A stretch of DNA of 64,000 nucleotides from Legionella lytica (GTDB lineage: Bacteria > Pseudomonadota > Gammaproteobacteria > Legionellales > Legionellaceae). Position 1 is the first letter of the stretch. Each line of letters starts with the position of its first letter. Shown here piece after piece: positions 30,126-39,300 of this stretch. A model generated the notes under the pieces. It searched no databases, was not told the origin of the DNA, and saw only the letters and a list, made by a program, of their open reading frames with translations. The translations under genes were made by a program, and so were the position numbers. The stretch lies in contig NZ_CP071527.1 of NCBI RefSeq assembly GCF_023921225.1, positions 558,501-622,500 of the forward strand, written 5' to 3'.

Positions 30126-31979
30126 ATGCAAAATCGCGCTCAAGAGCTGGCGCAATTTCTTACGAAATTGCCCAGCGATCCAGGTATTTATCGAATGCTG
30201 GATGAAGCAGGGACGGTATTGTATGTTGGAAAAGCGTCGAATCTTAAAAAAAGAGTTAGTAGTTATTTTAATAAACAAAATACTGGCGCTAAAACTCGTT
30301 CTTTAGTCAGCCAAATTGCATCCATAGAGATATCGGTTACCCGCAGTGAGACGGAAGCTCTCTTGCTGGAAAGTAACCTAATTAAAGCACTGCGACCAAA
30401 ATACAATGTGTTGCTGCGTGATGACAAAACCTATCCTTATATTCATATTTCAGATCATCCTGATTTTCCGCGCATTGAAATCTATCGATCGAAAAAAAAG
30501 CCATTAACGGGAAATTTTTTCGGTCCTTATCCGAGTGTTAGTGCAGTTAAAGAAACTATTGTAACCATTCAGAAGGTATTTAAAATTCGTAATTGCCGGG
30601 ACAGTTTTTTTAATGCACGTTCACGTCCTTGTTTGCAATATCAAATTAAACGCTGTACGGCTCCTTGTGTTGATTACATTAGTCCGGAAGATTATCAGCG
30701 TTCCATTCAAGATGCGATACGCTTTTTACAAGGAAAAAGCCAATTAATTCTTGATGAGCTGGCTGCTCGTATGGAAAAGGCGGTAGAGGAGTTGCGTTTC
30801 GAAGAGGCTGCGGTACTTCGCGATCAGATTAAAAATTTGCGCTTGGTACAAGAACAGCAAGGTATGATGCAACTCAGTGGGGATGCCGATGCCATCGCTA
30901 TTGAAGTAAATCCGGGGTTTTCGTGCATCCAATGCGTTACCATCCGCGAGGGACAGGTATTAGCTAGCCAAAGTTTCTTCCCTTCTATGCCTGCGAAAGG
31001 TTTAGATGAAGAGCTTAATATGGATGAGTTATGGCAGCAGACATTTGATGCTTTTATGGGCTTTTATTATCTTGATACACCGGAGCGTATCCCGCCACTA
31101 ATTATTACTAACCATACATTATCGGATCATGCTCCTCTACAAGAAGCATTAACTCAAAAGCGCGGTAAAGCCTGTAAAATACAAATCAACCCTCGTGGTG
31201 CTAAATCACGCTGGATGGATTTTGCCGCGAATAATTTGCGTGTTTCTATTGCTGAATATGTGACCAAGCATTCAACGATGCGGTCGCGTTTTACTGAATT
31301 AGAAGAGTTCTTACAACTTAACAAACCAATTGAGCGCATGGAGTGTTTTGATATTAGCCATACCCAAGGGGAGTCGACGGTTGCTTCATGTGTTGTTTTT
31401 GATCATGAGGGTCCTAATACACGTGAATATCGGCGCTTTAATATTGAAGGCATTACGCCTGGCGATGATTATGCCGCGATGGAGCAAGCAATTACCCGTC
31501 GTTTTAAACGGTTGCTGGAAGCCCAGTCATTGCCGGATTTGCTGATTATTGATGGCGGCAAAGGGCAAGTCGGGGTAGCGCAGCGGGTACTTGGGTCGTT
31601 AAATATTTCCGATGTGCTGTTATTAGGTGTGGCTAAAGGTCCCTCTCGTAAGGCGGGGTGGGAAAAATTGATTTTAGTTCATGAAGAACGAGAATTAATT
31701 TTACCCGATGAATCGAAGGCCTTACATTTATTACAACATATTCGCGATGAAGCCCATCGTTTTGCCATTACGGCGCATCGTAAGAAAAGACAAAAACGAG
31801 GTTTGGAGTCTTCCTTAGAAGAGATTGAAGGAGTCGGTTCTAAACGTCGACAAGCCTTATTACATCGTTTTGGCGGGATCCGTGAACTGGTTAAGGCACC
31901 TTTAGAGGAAATTGCTAAAGTCCCAGGGATAAGCGAGCATTTGGCTCTGCGTATTTTTCAGTATTTTCATCCTGAGTAA
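30126..31979 (+). CDS. uvrC: Excinuclease ABC subunit C
   Basis: UvrC makes both cuts in nucleotide excision repair. Domains in order are: GIY-YIG nuclease ([20 protein letters not shown]) for the 3' cut, a cysteine cluster ([19 protein letters not shown]), and a UVR domain binding UvrB ([15 protein letters not shown]). Next comes the RNase H-like domain for the 5' cut ([26 protein letters not shown]). Two C-terminal helix-hairpin-helix motifs follow ([18 protein letters not shown]). The 617 residues are normal. It is co-transcribed with letA. Confidence 0.96.
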   Translation: MQNRAQELAQFLTKLPSDPGIYRMLDEAGTVLYVGKASNLKKRVSSYFNKQNTGAKTRSLVSQIASIEISVTRSETEALLLESNLIKALRPKYNVLLRDDKTYPYIHISDHPDFPRIEIYRSKKKPLTGNFFGPYPSVSAVKETIVTIQKVFKIRNCRDSFFNARSRPCLQYQIKRCTAPCVDYISPEDYQRSIQDAIRFLQGKSQLILDELAARMEKAVEELRFEEAAVLRDQIKNLRLVQEQQGMMQLSGDADAIAIEVNPGFSCIQCVTIREGQVLASQSFFPSMPAKGLDEELNMDELWQQTFDAFMGFYYLDTPERIPPLIITNHTLSDHAPLQEALTQKRGKACKIQINPRGAKSRWMDFAANNLRVSIAEYVTKHSTMRSRFTELEEFLQLNKPIERMECFDISHTQGESTVASCVVFDHEGPNTREYRRFNIEGITPGDDYAAMEQAITRRFKRLLEAQSLPDLLIIDGGKGQVGVAQRVLGSLNISDVLLLGVAKGPSRKAGWEKLILVHEERELILPDESKALHLLQHIRDEAHRFAITAHRKKRQKRGLESSLEEIEGVGSKRRQALLHRFGGIRELVKAPLEEIAKVPGISEHLALRIFQYFHPE

Positions 31980-32023
31980 GTTGGTTTGAGTCCGGTTTCC
32001 TCGGAAGGATGATAATTAGCACT

Positions 32024-32040
32024 ATTAATCTTCACTTAAT
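32024..32040 (+). promoter_or_regulatory. PmrA-box-like direct repeat
   Basis: ATTAAT-CTTCA-CTTAAT matches the PmrA consensus YTTAAT-N5-YTTAAT at all but the first base. It gives the TTAA-N7-TTAA spacing seen upstream of PmrA-controlled Legionella effector genes. A TATGCT hexamer lies 10 bases downstream, and the gene starts 51 bases after the box. It was identified by eye in an AT-rich region, so chance is possible. Confidence 0.5.
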
Positions 32041-32091
32041 CTTTTTTTGTTATGCTTAACCTATGGAACTTTTATATAATGAAGTGACGAT

Positions 32092-35000
32092 ATGGGTAAA
32101 AAGAAATCAACCGTTGTTTTGCCGATAAAATCTTCTACCTTAGGAAGAAGGATGGAGGTTGATCTTGAGCCTTTACGTGACTACAAGCACTTTTGGCAAG
32201 ATGGGGAAGGATATAAAAGCCACATATGGCAAGTTTTAGCTGATAATTACATCAATAAACCCTATCTTGATGTTCCGGCTTTATTTCGTGGCTATGTTGA
32301 TATTACTCATGATAATTTTACTGTATACCATCGTAACCATGACACTACGCATGCCGTAAGACAACGGATTTATGCGCAAAAATATCTGGATTTGATTCAA
32401 AATTATGGCAATGAAGAATATGCTCCTCTTGCTACAGAAATTAATAATAATGATGAACTAAAAGCGTGTTTGGAATTGGCCATTTATTTATGCCGTAGTG
32501 GTCGAACCAATGAAAAATCAGGCAAAGATGATCCTTCCAATGCCAAACGTTCAGCCGAATTATTTGCGGTTGTGGCTACGGAAATGGGTTTTGAACCAGG
32601 TTTGGTTAATTTCTTAAGGTTTGCAATAGGAACACATGCTCCCAAATTAGAAAATCATCACGATTTAGTTGATAAACTACCTGGAGAACATAAATTAGCG
32701 TTAGCTCATTTATTAAAAGGGGTAATTGATTTAAGTCATCATACTGATTTGGTGCGATGCAAGGTTGGCCCTCCTAAAGAGCCCGTTCGTGAGCAAATCG
32801 ACGAAGAGTTAGGCGAGTTTTTAGATCCTAAAAAAATTGACGCGAAGCGTGCGACCACAAACTTTTTAGTTCATGCTACTCAACTGTGCAAAATGACCGG
32901 TACACGCGTTAAATTCGAAGCATTTTCACAACAGGATAAAGAAAACAATCCTAAATTAAAAGCGCAACACGCACGCGATGTTAGTACGTCAATGGAACAA
33001 TTACGTGCCGTAAAACTCGATCCGCATCGAATTATTCATGAAGGCCCACGAGGTGATTTTGCTGAATTATTAAGACAGGTGTCATTGACTGGCGTTTTGG
33101 ATTTAACAAATAAGCAAATCAACACCGTACAATTGGAGCAAATAAAAAAATGTATTGTAGAAAATCCAATTAAAAAGGCATGCCTATTAGGTGTAAAACC
33201 TATCGATGCACAAAGAGACTTGGTCGCGGTTTTAAAAGAAAAAAGCGTCAAGCAAAGCCTTCCTATTGAAATGAACCATACCGAATTTCTCGGACAAAAG
33301 CTCGTTGAGGATTTTGATAACCAATTTCGTCAGCAGGCGATAGACCGACAAAAAGTCTCTATGCGTTTTGAACCCTCTCGTCTTGGGGCTGCTTATGCGA
33401 AAGGCTGGGGGGCCTTCTTTTCTCAATTATGGAAAGAAATTAAGGGGGATGTGCCTACCTTTGGCGGTGATACCCACTATACGCAAATCACAGAGGTTAA
33501 AAAACTATCTAACCCGGCGCTGGAAGAACAATATAATGCGCTAAAAAAACCGGTTGATCCGCTTTCTGGAGTTCTTTCTAAAGAGCTGCAGACCATACAG
33601 ACTGAGGATATCCAATTAGAGCCTGGAGAAATGTTGCTTTATCATGGTACCAATTCAGATGTTTCGCCGTTAATTATGCAAAATGGTTTTGATGAAGGAC
33701 GCTGTAAATACGTTAAGGGTAATGGTTATGGGCCATTAGGCAAAGGCGTTTACTTTACTTCAGAATTGTCTAAAGCAGCGACCTTTTCTACATGTACCGA
33801 ATGTAAACAAAGCGGTATGTGCAACTGTGTAAAAAAAGGAACCGACCAACCTGCAGATCGAGTCGTTTTAGCCTGCAAAGTTTTTGTTGGTCATCCTGAA
33901 ATTGTGCTGAAAAAAGGAGGCTTGAAAGAGCATACGCGTCCTCAAGAGCCTTTTGATTCATATATGGCTTTATCTAAAGATATTGACCCAATTTCTCAGT
34001 TTCGTTCCACCGAAGTCTGTGTGCCTTCAGGAAAGCAAATTATTCCTCTTTATGAAATACGTTTTAGTTCCCAACCAAATCTGCTTAAAGGGTCTACTTG
34101 GGAAGAAACTATTGAAGAGAATGGCTTAAAGGAATTTCATGGCCATGAAATTAAGGCTTCAGTAAGCTTATTAAAAGGATTACAGGCATTAAGAGATATT
34201 CCGGCTCCTTTTGAAGTCGTTAAAAAGCAGGCGAATAAGGTCGAGACAGTGATTCAAATAGCAATAAATAAATTAGAAAGGAAAGAGCAAGCCTTGCAAG
34301 ACGAATCGCCTATAAATCAAGGTCATTTGGACAAGATTGCCATTCAATTACGTGACTTACATAATATGAAAGGCCAGTTAAACACCTTGCAAAAACAAGA
34401 AGTTGATTTAAAACCAAATTTAGAAAAAGAAGCAATACACAGTAAAGGACCGGGATTTTTACAAAGAGTGCTGCGTTTTATTTTACCAAAAAATTATGCA
34501 CTCAAAAGAGAAGGTGCGGCATTGGCAACTGAAATTAATAACAATGCAGAGAATCCTCAGGAATTTCAAGCCAACATGACTCAGTGGCTTAATTTAGCCA
34601 TCGAGCGCAATCAGCATAAAGCAGGTAATGGGGATGTATCTCATCGTGCGGTGATTACTCAAAAGTTGATTCACTTAAGAGATGCCTTGCGTGATTTAGA
34701 GCAAAAAAATCTAAATAATGAAGATTTAAGTAAAGAAATTGAACGATTAGTTACGCACACATTAGATGGTTTTAAATCCTATGGTGATCTTGTACCTAGA
34801 GTGATGAATTCAACTGCTTATAAGAGTTTATGTACGTTCCAAGAAACGGCATCAACGATTGTTGGTAAGACTTTTACTACAGTGCATAGTGCCTTACGAG
34901 GATTGGCTGTTTCTAGAAAGGTTGACTCTGAGCCTGAGTTAGAATTGGGTACCAAAAACTCCGTGGAACCGAGTTTTCTAAAATCACAGCAGGATGTTGA

Positions 35001-35100
35001 TTTGTCCAAATCATTAGCACGTGAATCTCTTGATGAGGATGAGGGTTTTGTTTTGATTGGCGAAGAAGAACCGAATAATTTATCCACTCTGTCCGTTTGA
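32092..35100 (+). CDS. Putative effector: SidE-like phosphodiesterase fused to PARP-type ADP-ribosyltransferase
   Basis: This is a protein of 1002 residues with no signal peptide. Residues about 45-300 resemble the SidE phosphodiesterase domain: YHRNHDTTHAVR (H83, H87), RSGRTNE (E141) and LSHHTDLVRC (H216/H217). Residues about 330-395 have a faint leucine-rich-repeat look (LDLTNKQINTVQLEQI). Residues about 505-660 are a PARP-type transferase: LLYHGTN (H518), GKGVYFTSELSKAATF (Y554, S560), and STEVCVPSGKQIIPLYEIRF (E641), the H-Y-E triad. A Cys cluster (C568, C571, C577, C579) sits where tankyrases bind zinc. The rest is helical, and the tail EDEGFVLIGEEEPNN is an acidic E-block. SidE family members have the same domain order but a different transferase class. 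A PmrA-like box lies upstream. Substrate and activity are inferred only. Confidence 0.85.
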   Translation: MGKKKSTVVLPIKSSTLGRRMEVDLEPLRDYKHFWQDGEGYKSHIWQVLADNYINKPYLDVPALFRGYVDITHDNFTVYHRNHDTTHAVRQRIYAQKYLDLIQNYGNEEYAPLATEINNNDELKACLELAIYLCRSGRTNEKSGKDDPSNAKRSAELFAVVATEMGFEPGLVNFLRFAIGTHAPKLENHHDLVDKLPGEHKLALAHLLKGVIDLSHHTDLVRCKVGPPKEPVREQIDEELGEFLDPKKIDAKRATTNFLVHATQLCKMTGTRVKFEAFSQQDKENNPKLKAQHARDVSTSMEQLRAVKLDPHRIIHEGPRGDFAELLRQVSLTGVLDLTNKQINTVQLEQIKKCIVENPIKKACLLGVKPIDAQRDLVAVLKEKSVKQSLPIEMNHTEFLGQKLVEDFDNQFRQQAIDRQKVSMRFEPSRLGAAYAKGWGAFFSQLWKEIKGDVPTFGGDTHYTQITEVKKLSNPALEEQYNALKKPVDPLSGVLSKELQTIQTEDIQLEPGEMLLYHGTNSDVSPLIMQNGFDEGRCKYVKGNGYGPLGKGVYFTSELSKAATFSTCTECKQSGMCNCVKKGTDQPADRVVLACKVFVGHPEIVLKKGGLKEHTRPQEPFDSYMALSKDIDPISQFRSTEVCVPSGKQIIPLYEIRFSSQPNLLKGSTWEETIEENGLKEFHGHEIKASVSLLKGLQALRDIPAPFEVVKKQANKVETVIQIAINKLERKEQALQDESPINQGHLDKIAIQLRDLHNMKGQLNTLQKQEVDLKPNLEKEAIHSKGPGFLQRVLRFILPKNYALKREGAALATEINNNAENPQEFQANMTQWLNLAIERNQHKAGNGDVSHRAVITQKLIHLRDALRDLEQKNLNNEDLSKEIERLVTHTLDGFKSYGDLVPRVMNSTAYKSLCTFQETASTIVGKTFTTVHSALRGLAVSRKVDSEPELELGTKNSVEPSFLKSQQDVDLSKSLARESLDEDEGFVLIGEEEPNNLSTLSV

Positions 35101-35243
35101 TGATTTCCTCATCGCGACCGTATAGCATCTCATAATAGGGATGCGGTGGCATAAGAAATTAAAGTTAATCTTCTAAAAAGATTCGAATTATTAGTGGTTT
35201 ACGGTATAGTAGCTGAAGTTTTTACTGGATTTGGAATAACGGA

Positions 35244-36011
35244 GTGATATGGGATCCTGAGCAATACGCCATCGGAAATTATTTTCAGACGCAAATTAAT
35301 GAAAAATTTCGTAGTACCTTTAGCGTACGTCCTTTTGGGGATATTTTAGATGTTGGCTGTGGAGATGGCCAATATACTAATTTTTTAGCTAAAACCTATA
35401 AAAATAGTCGGATTCTTGCTATTGATAATTCTGCAGAAATGATTGCTCATGCAAAAGATTATTGGACGAGTAAAAATCTTTCCTTTGAAGTTCAACGTAT
35501 TGAGAAATATCATCAGTCCTACATGTTTGATTTTGTCTTGTCTTTTTGGTGTTTGCAGTGGACTAAAATTGAAGTTGCTTTTGCCAATATATTTCAAGCG
35601 TTAAAAATAGAAGGGCGATTTTATGCGACCTTTTCTTCTTTTTCTGAGAGTAGTATCTTACAAATTTGGTATGAGTTGGCCAAAAGAGGCCTGCATAGTG
35701 AGGTGGCAAATGACAATATTCAACGGTTGTTACCCTATGAGAGTTATTTCTATCGTGTGTTGAATACGGTGCATCGTATCCCTTTTCGCCATGTTAAAAT
35801 GAATTTAAAAACCTATCGAGTTGCTCTTCCTAATATTAATTACATGAAGAATTTAATATTGATTTTACCAGCCATAAAAAAAATACCTGAAGCACAGCAG
35901 GGACAGCTGATCGCTGATATGCTGGATGCCTTTGAACATATTTGCCAGCATAAATATGGGGGTAAGCTCTATTATGAGACACGACCTATTTTTATAGAAG
36001 CGGTTAAGTAG
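35244..36011 (+). CDS. SAM-dependent methyltransferase, class I
   Basis: The protein has motif I ILDVGCGDGQYTNFLA, motif II acidic residue in ILAIDNSAEMI, and FDFVLSFWCLQW as motif IV. This resembles trans-aconitate or juvenile-hormone-acid methyltransferase-like enzymes that act on small carboxylic acids. The substrate cannot be read from the sequence. The 255 residues start at a GTG, since the nearby ATG is out of frame; GGAATAAC precedes it. It lies 143 bases after the SidE/PARP fusion and could share its transcript, though no link in function is visible. Confidence 0.75.
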   Translation: MIWDPEQYAIGNYFQTQINEKFRSTFSVRPFGDILDVGCGDGQYTNFLAKTYKNSRILAIDNSAEMIAHAKDYWTSKNLSFEVQRIEKYHQSYMFDFVLSFWCLQWTKIEVAFANIFQALKIEGRFYATFSSFSESSILQIWYELAKRGLHSEVANDNIQRLLPYESYFYRVLNTVHRIPFRHVKMNLKTYRVALPNINYMKNLILILPAIKKIPEAQQGQLIADMLDAFEHICQHKYGGKLYYETRPIFIEAVK

Positions 36012-36088
36012 TCATCGATATCATTGCATCGGACATCAATTTGCCTTGTATAGGCGCTTAAAGACAACGGAATTTTAGTAAATAGCTA

Positions 36089-36117
36089 TTGACACAATAA
36101 TAGCCAAAAATCATAAT
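36089..36117 (+). promoter_or_regulatory. Sigma-70 type promoter
   Basis: TTGACA and CATAAT are separated by exactly 17 bases, a perfect -35 and a five-of-six -10. Transcription would begin near 36124, about 210 bases before the next gene's ATG. Confidence 0.6.
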
Positions 36118-36183
36118 TTATTTTCATCATGATGATGAGGCACCCGGATTGTCGACGGTGTTGGAGTAATAGCTTACGTGAGG

Positions 36184-36292
36184 GGCGTCATCCTGAACGA
36201 AGTGAAGGAGCTCCTGAATAAAGTATCACTCTTCTGGACTAGTATTCTGTCCAATTCAGGATAATCTTCGTTGTAAACGCCTCAGGATAACG
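36184..36292. repeat. Inverted repeat of the GTCATCCTGA type
   Basis: GCGTCATCCTGAACGAAGTG on the left recurs in inverted, diverged form on the right (TCAGGATAATCTTCGTT, then CGCCTCAGGATAACG). The left unit resembles a dispersed CGTCATCCTGAGCGAAG-type repeat known from many bacterial genomes. A reduced palindrome is at 28451. Confidence 0.4.
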
Positions 36293-36334
36293 TGTTTTTG
36301 AGAACTATTACGTTATAGAAACTGATATAAATGG

Positions 36335-39300
36335 ATGTATAAAATGTTCGAAAAACACAATAATAAACAGCGCAAGCAAAAACAGATACAACAACCCAGC
36401 AGAGCACTATCGGTGGGACTTATACAAAATGAGGAGCCTGACCGTACCTATTATATTACCAGCACGATTGAAAATATTGGCCATTTTCTTTTTTCTCAAA
36501 CCCAAGAGCTTTATAAAGCAATTAGTCTTGCATTTTCGGCAGACTCTTTAGATTGGCGCAATTTTAAGCGTTACGCATGGCCTGTTGTAAGTTCAGGGAT
36601 TGCTTTGTTCTTTGGTGAATTATTGACTCGAGGCATAAGCCAATATCAGACCGACAGTGAAGATTATGATTTTGTTTATAAATTTATTCTTGGCGCTGCA
36701 ATCTTAAGCTGTAGTGCCTTAAACCGGATTACCGATAAACATTTTAAGTCAACGGCCGCATTTTCTGCCGCAGTTGCCAGTGAAGTTGTTGGTATTGTTT
36801 ACATGTATTATTCTGTCTTCACCGGAACGCAACGATTGACTAGCGAACAATTTTCCGAAGATTACTCCTTAATTGCTAGCATTGGTACGAGCGCTTTATT
36901 TACGCCCTCTGGTATTGCGTTTTTTGCCCAAATAGCGCAGAAACAATTATTAAAATGGCAGCATAATCGAGGAGCACAACGTTCTGATACGGCGACTATT
37001 CCTAGTGGTTTAACTCCAGTCGGTAATTTCTACTTTCAACTTGGCCATATCATGGCTAGGGAGTTGATGCCAATACCACGCTTATTTCAGCTCGGCCTTA
37101 TTGCGGAAAATATCCGTCAGGGAGAAGGGGCTCTTCGGCAATTTCGTAATGTTCCTGCATTAATCGCTGATTTAACGCCGGCAACAATTAGAGAGTCTTT
37201 AGCGCAACAGGCGATGATTCAAGATGACTATGAATATAATCATAAGGAATATCAGGTTTTAAAATTTACTCCCCAGGGGGCTCATTTTTTTACGGTGCTA
37301 GGATACTTGCTACGTACGGGCGATTTGGTTTTTTGTAATGAGGCAGTTGATTTAGCGTCGGTTAAAATTTCAGGGGAGCTGGTTGCCTTAAAGCAAGGTG
37401 AGCAAGGACAATTTCTTAAGGAGCTTGGACAACAAAAGTTTAGTGTGAACCTGAAAGCACAAAATGGTGAGGATGTCTGGATAGAGCATCGTTCCAAAAT
37501 GGCATGGGATAGTCCTCATAAAACAGTTAGTTTGCGTTTGGTGCGTGATGGCAAGCAGCCAGGGGTGATGGTTGGAGATAAATTAAATTTGTTTGGAGCT
37601 AATAATTTTTTTATTCAAATTAAACCAGCAGATGAGTTTTTGTCAAATAATGACATCCACAAAGTAGCAGTAATTAATCAGATCATCGGTGATCGTAAAC
37701 GCAAGAGTGTGTACCATTCTCTTATGGCATCGGCTGCATTGGCGGTTTGTACGCAACAGGATCTGCGCTTGCTACCTGCAGAAATGTCAAAATATACGTT
37801 CAATGTTTTTCAGGCCATGATTCCTTTTTCAGAACAATTTTTGCGAGAAATGGTTAATGGGCAATTACTGAAACGACTAAATAAAAATCTCCGGGATAGA
37901 CCTTTAGAAACCATTGATGCGCTGCGCGTAGTCGATTTATGTCATGCGCTCAGTGGGTATTATCGCGATCGCTTTCCCAAAGGTGTTGCGATTATTTCTG
38001 ACAAAACTGGGACTTTAACTACCAATGGTATGAATGTGTTGGGACTGTGGACTACTTCAATGTCTGCTCAAATACAGCATTTAGTGAAAGAGAAGGATCC
38101 TCGTCTTTTACCCGACGGCACGCAATTATCAGAAGTGTTCGAGCTTTTTTGTCAGGCATATACTAATAATCCGAAAGAGATGGAGCCTGAGGAAGATGCG
38201 ATATTACAATTACTTAATTCATTGTTTCATCAAACGTCTAATTTACAGGTTGCTGTGCTCGGAAATAATCATTTTAGAAAAAATATTTCCCTAAATGAGA
38301 GCGAAAAAGAAATAGAAACATTTCACTTAGGTTTATATCGCAATTTTGGTGGGCGTTTAACTTTAGTGCGTGACGGTTCAAGCCACCGCCTGGTTTTTTG
38401 TGGCATCCCAAAGGCTAGCGCTTTTAATAATACCTCTTTGCTTCGTGATTATTACAGCATGAACACTCGCACAGGTGTTTTATCGCGCGATTGGTGCATT
38501 GCGCGAACGGAACTTAACGAAAAACAATTTAAACAGCTGCAGGAGTATTTTGATCAGGATAATAAAAAAGGCATTGAATCGTTCCTTATGGAGAATCCCT
38601 TGTTGTTGGAAACTATGCAACATCATGGAACGTTTATTATTGACAACCCTATTAAAAAAGGTGCGGAACAATTTATTAGTTCTTGCCGCAGTATACAGGT
38701 GCCAGTATTTGTTGCTACGGGAGACACTACTAAAGCTGCAGAAAATATTGCCAATGTCTTATGTCCTGAGTACGCAAAAAAAATTAGTATTTTACGTGCT
38801 GAACATATAGAGAGCGATAATATTCGATTAGATGAGGAGCATATTCCTGCGGAGAGTACAGTCATTTTTTCTGGCATCAATTCTGCGGTGTTGGCAGCAT
38901 TTCATAAATTATTGGCCCGCGATAAATCAGCACGCCCAGTAATTATTTTTGCGGAAATGAGTACGGAAGGAAAGGGTATTTTGGCCCGCTTTCTGAAGGA
39001 TAATCAATTTTTTATCGTGGCTAATGGCGATGGTAGCAATGATGTCTTGATGATGAAAGAGGCTCATACGGTAATCGCTCATTGTGCAGAAGATAATTCA
39101 TTAGCTCCAGGAGTTGGCTCCTTCGCTGATCTTACAGATGTGCAATTACGTCGGCTTTTATGTTCGGATAAATCATTTTATGAGTTGTTTGATATTGCGG
39201 ATCCACGCAGTATTTTTATCCAGCTTTTTGCAGAAACAGCTAATTCTCAAGAGAAGGGGATGTTGGCGTTGACGCTCAAAAGCTGGAAAATAAACTTTGA

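Larger units (their letters stand above)
36012..36334. other. Intergenic stretch with promoter and inverted repeat
   Basis: This 323-base gap holds a strong promoter-like pair near 36089-36117 and an inverted structure built from CGTCATCCTGA (36184-36292). I see no reading frame of note. If the promoter is real, the next gene has a leader of about 210 bases. Confidence 0.6.
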
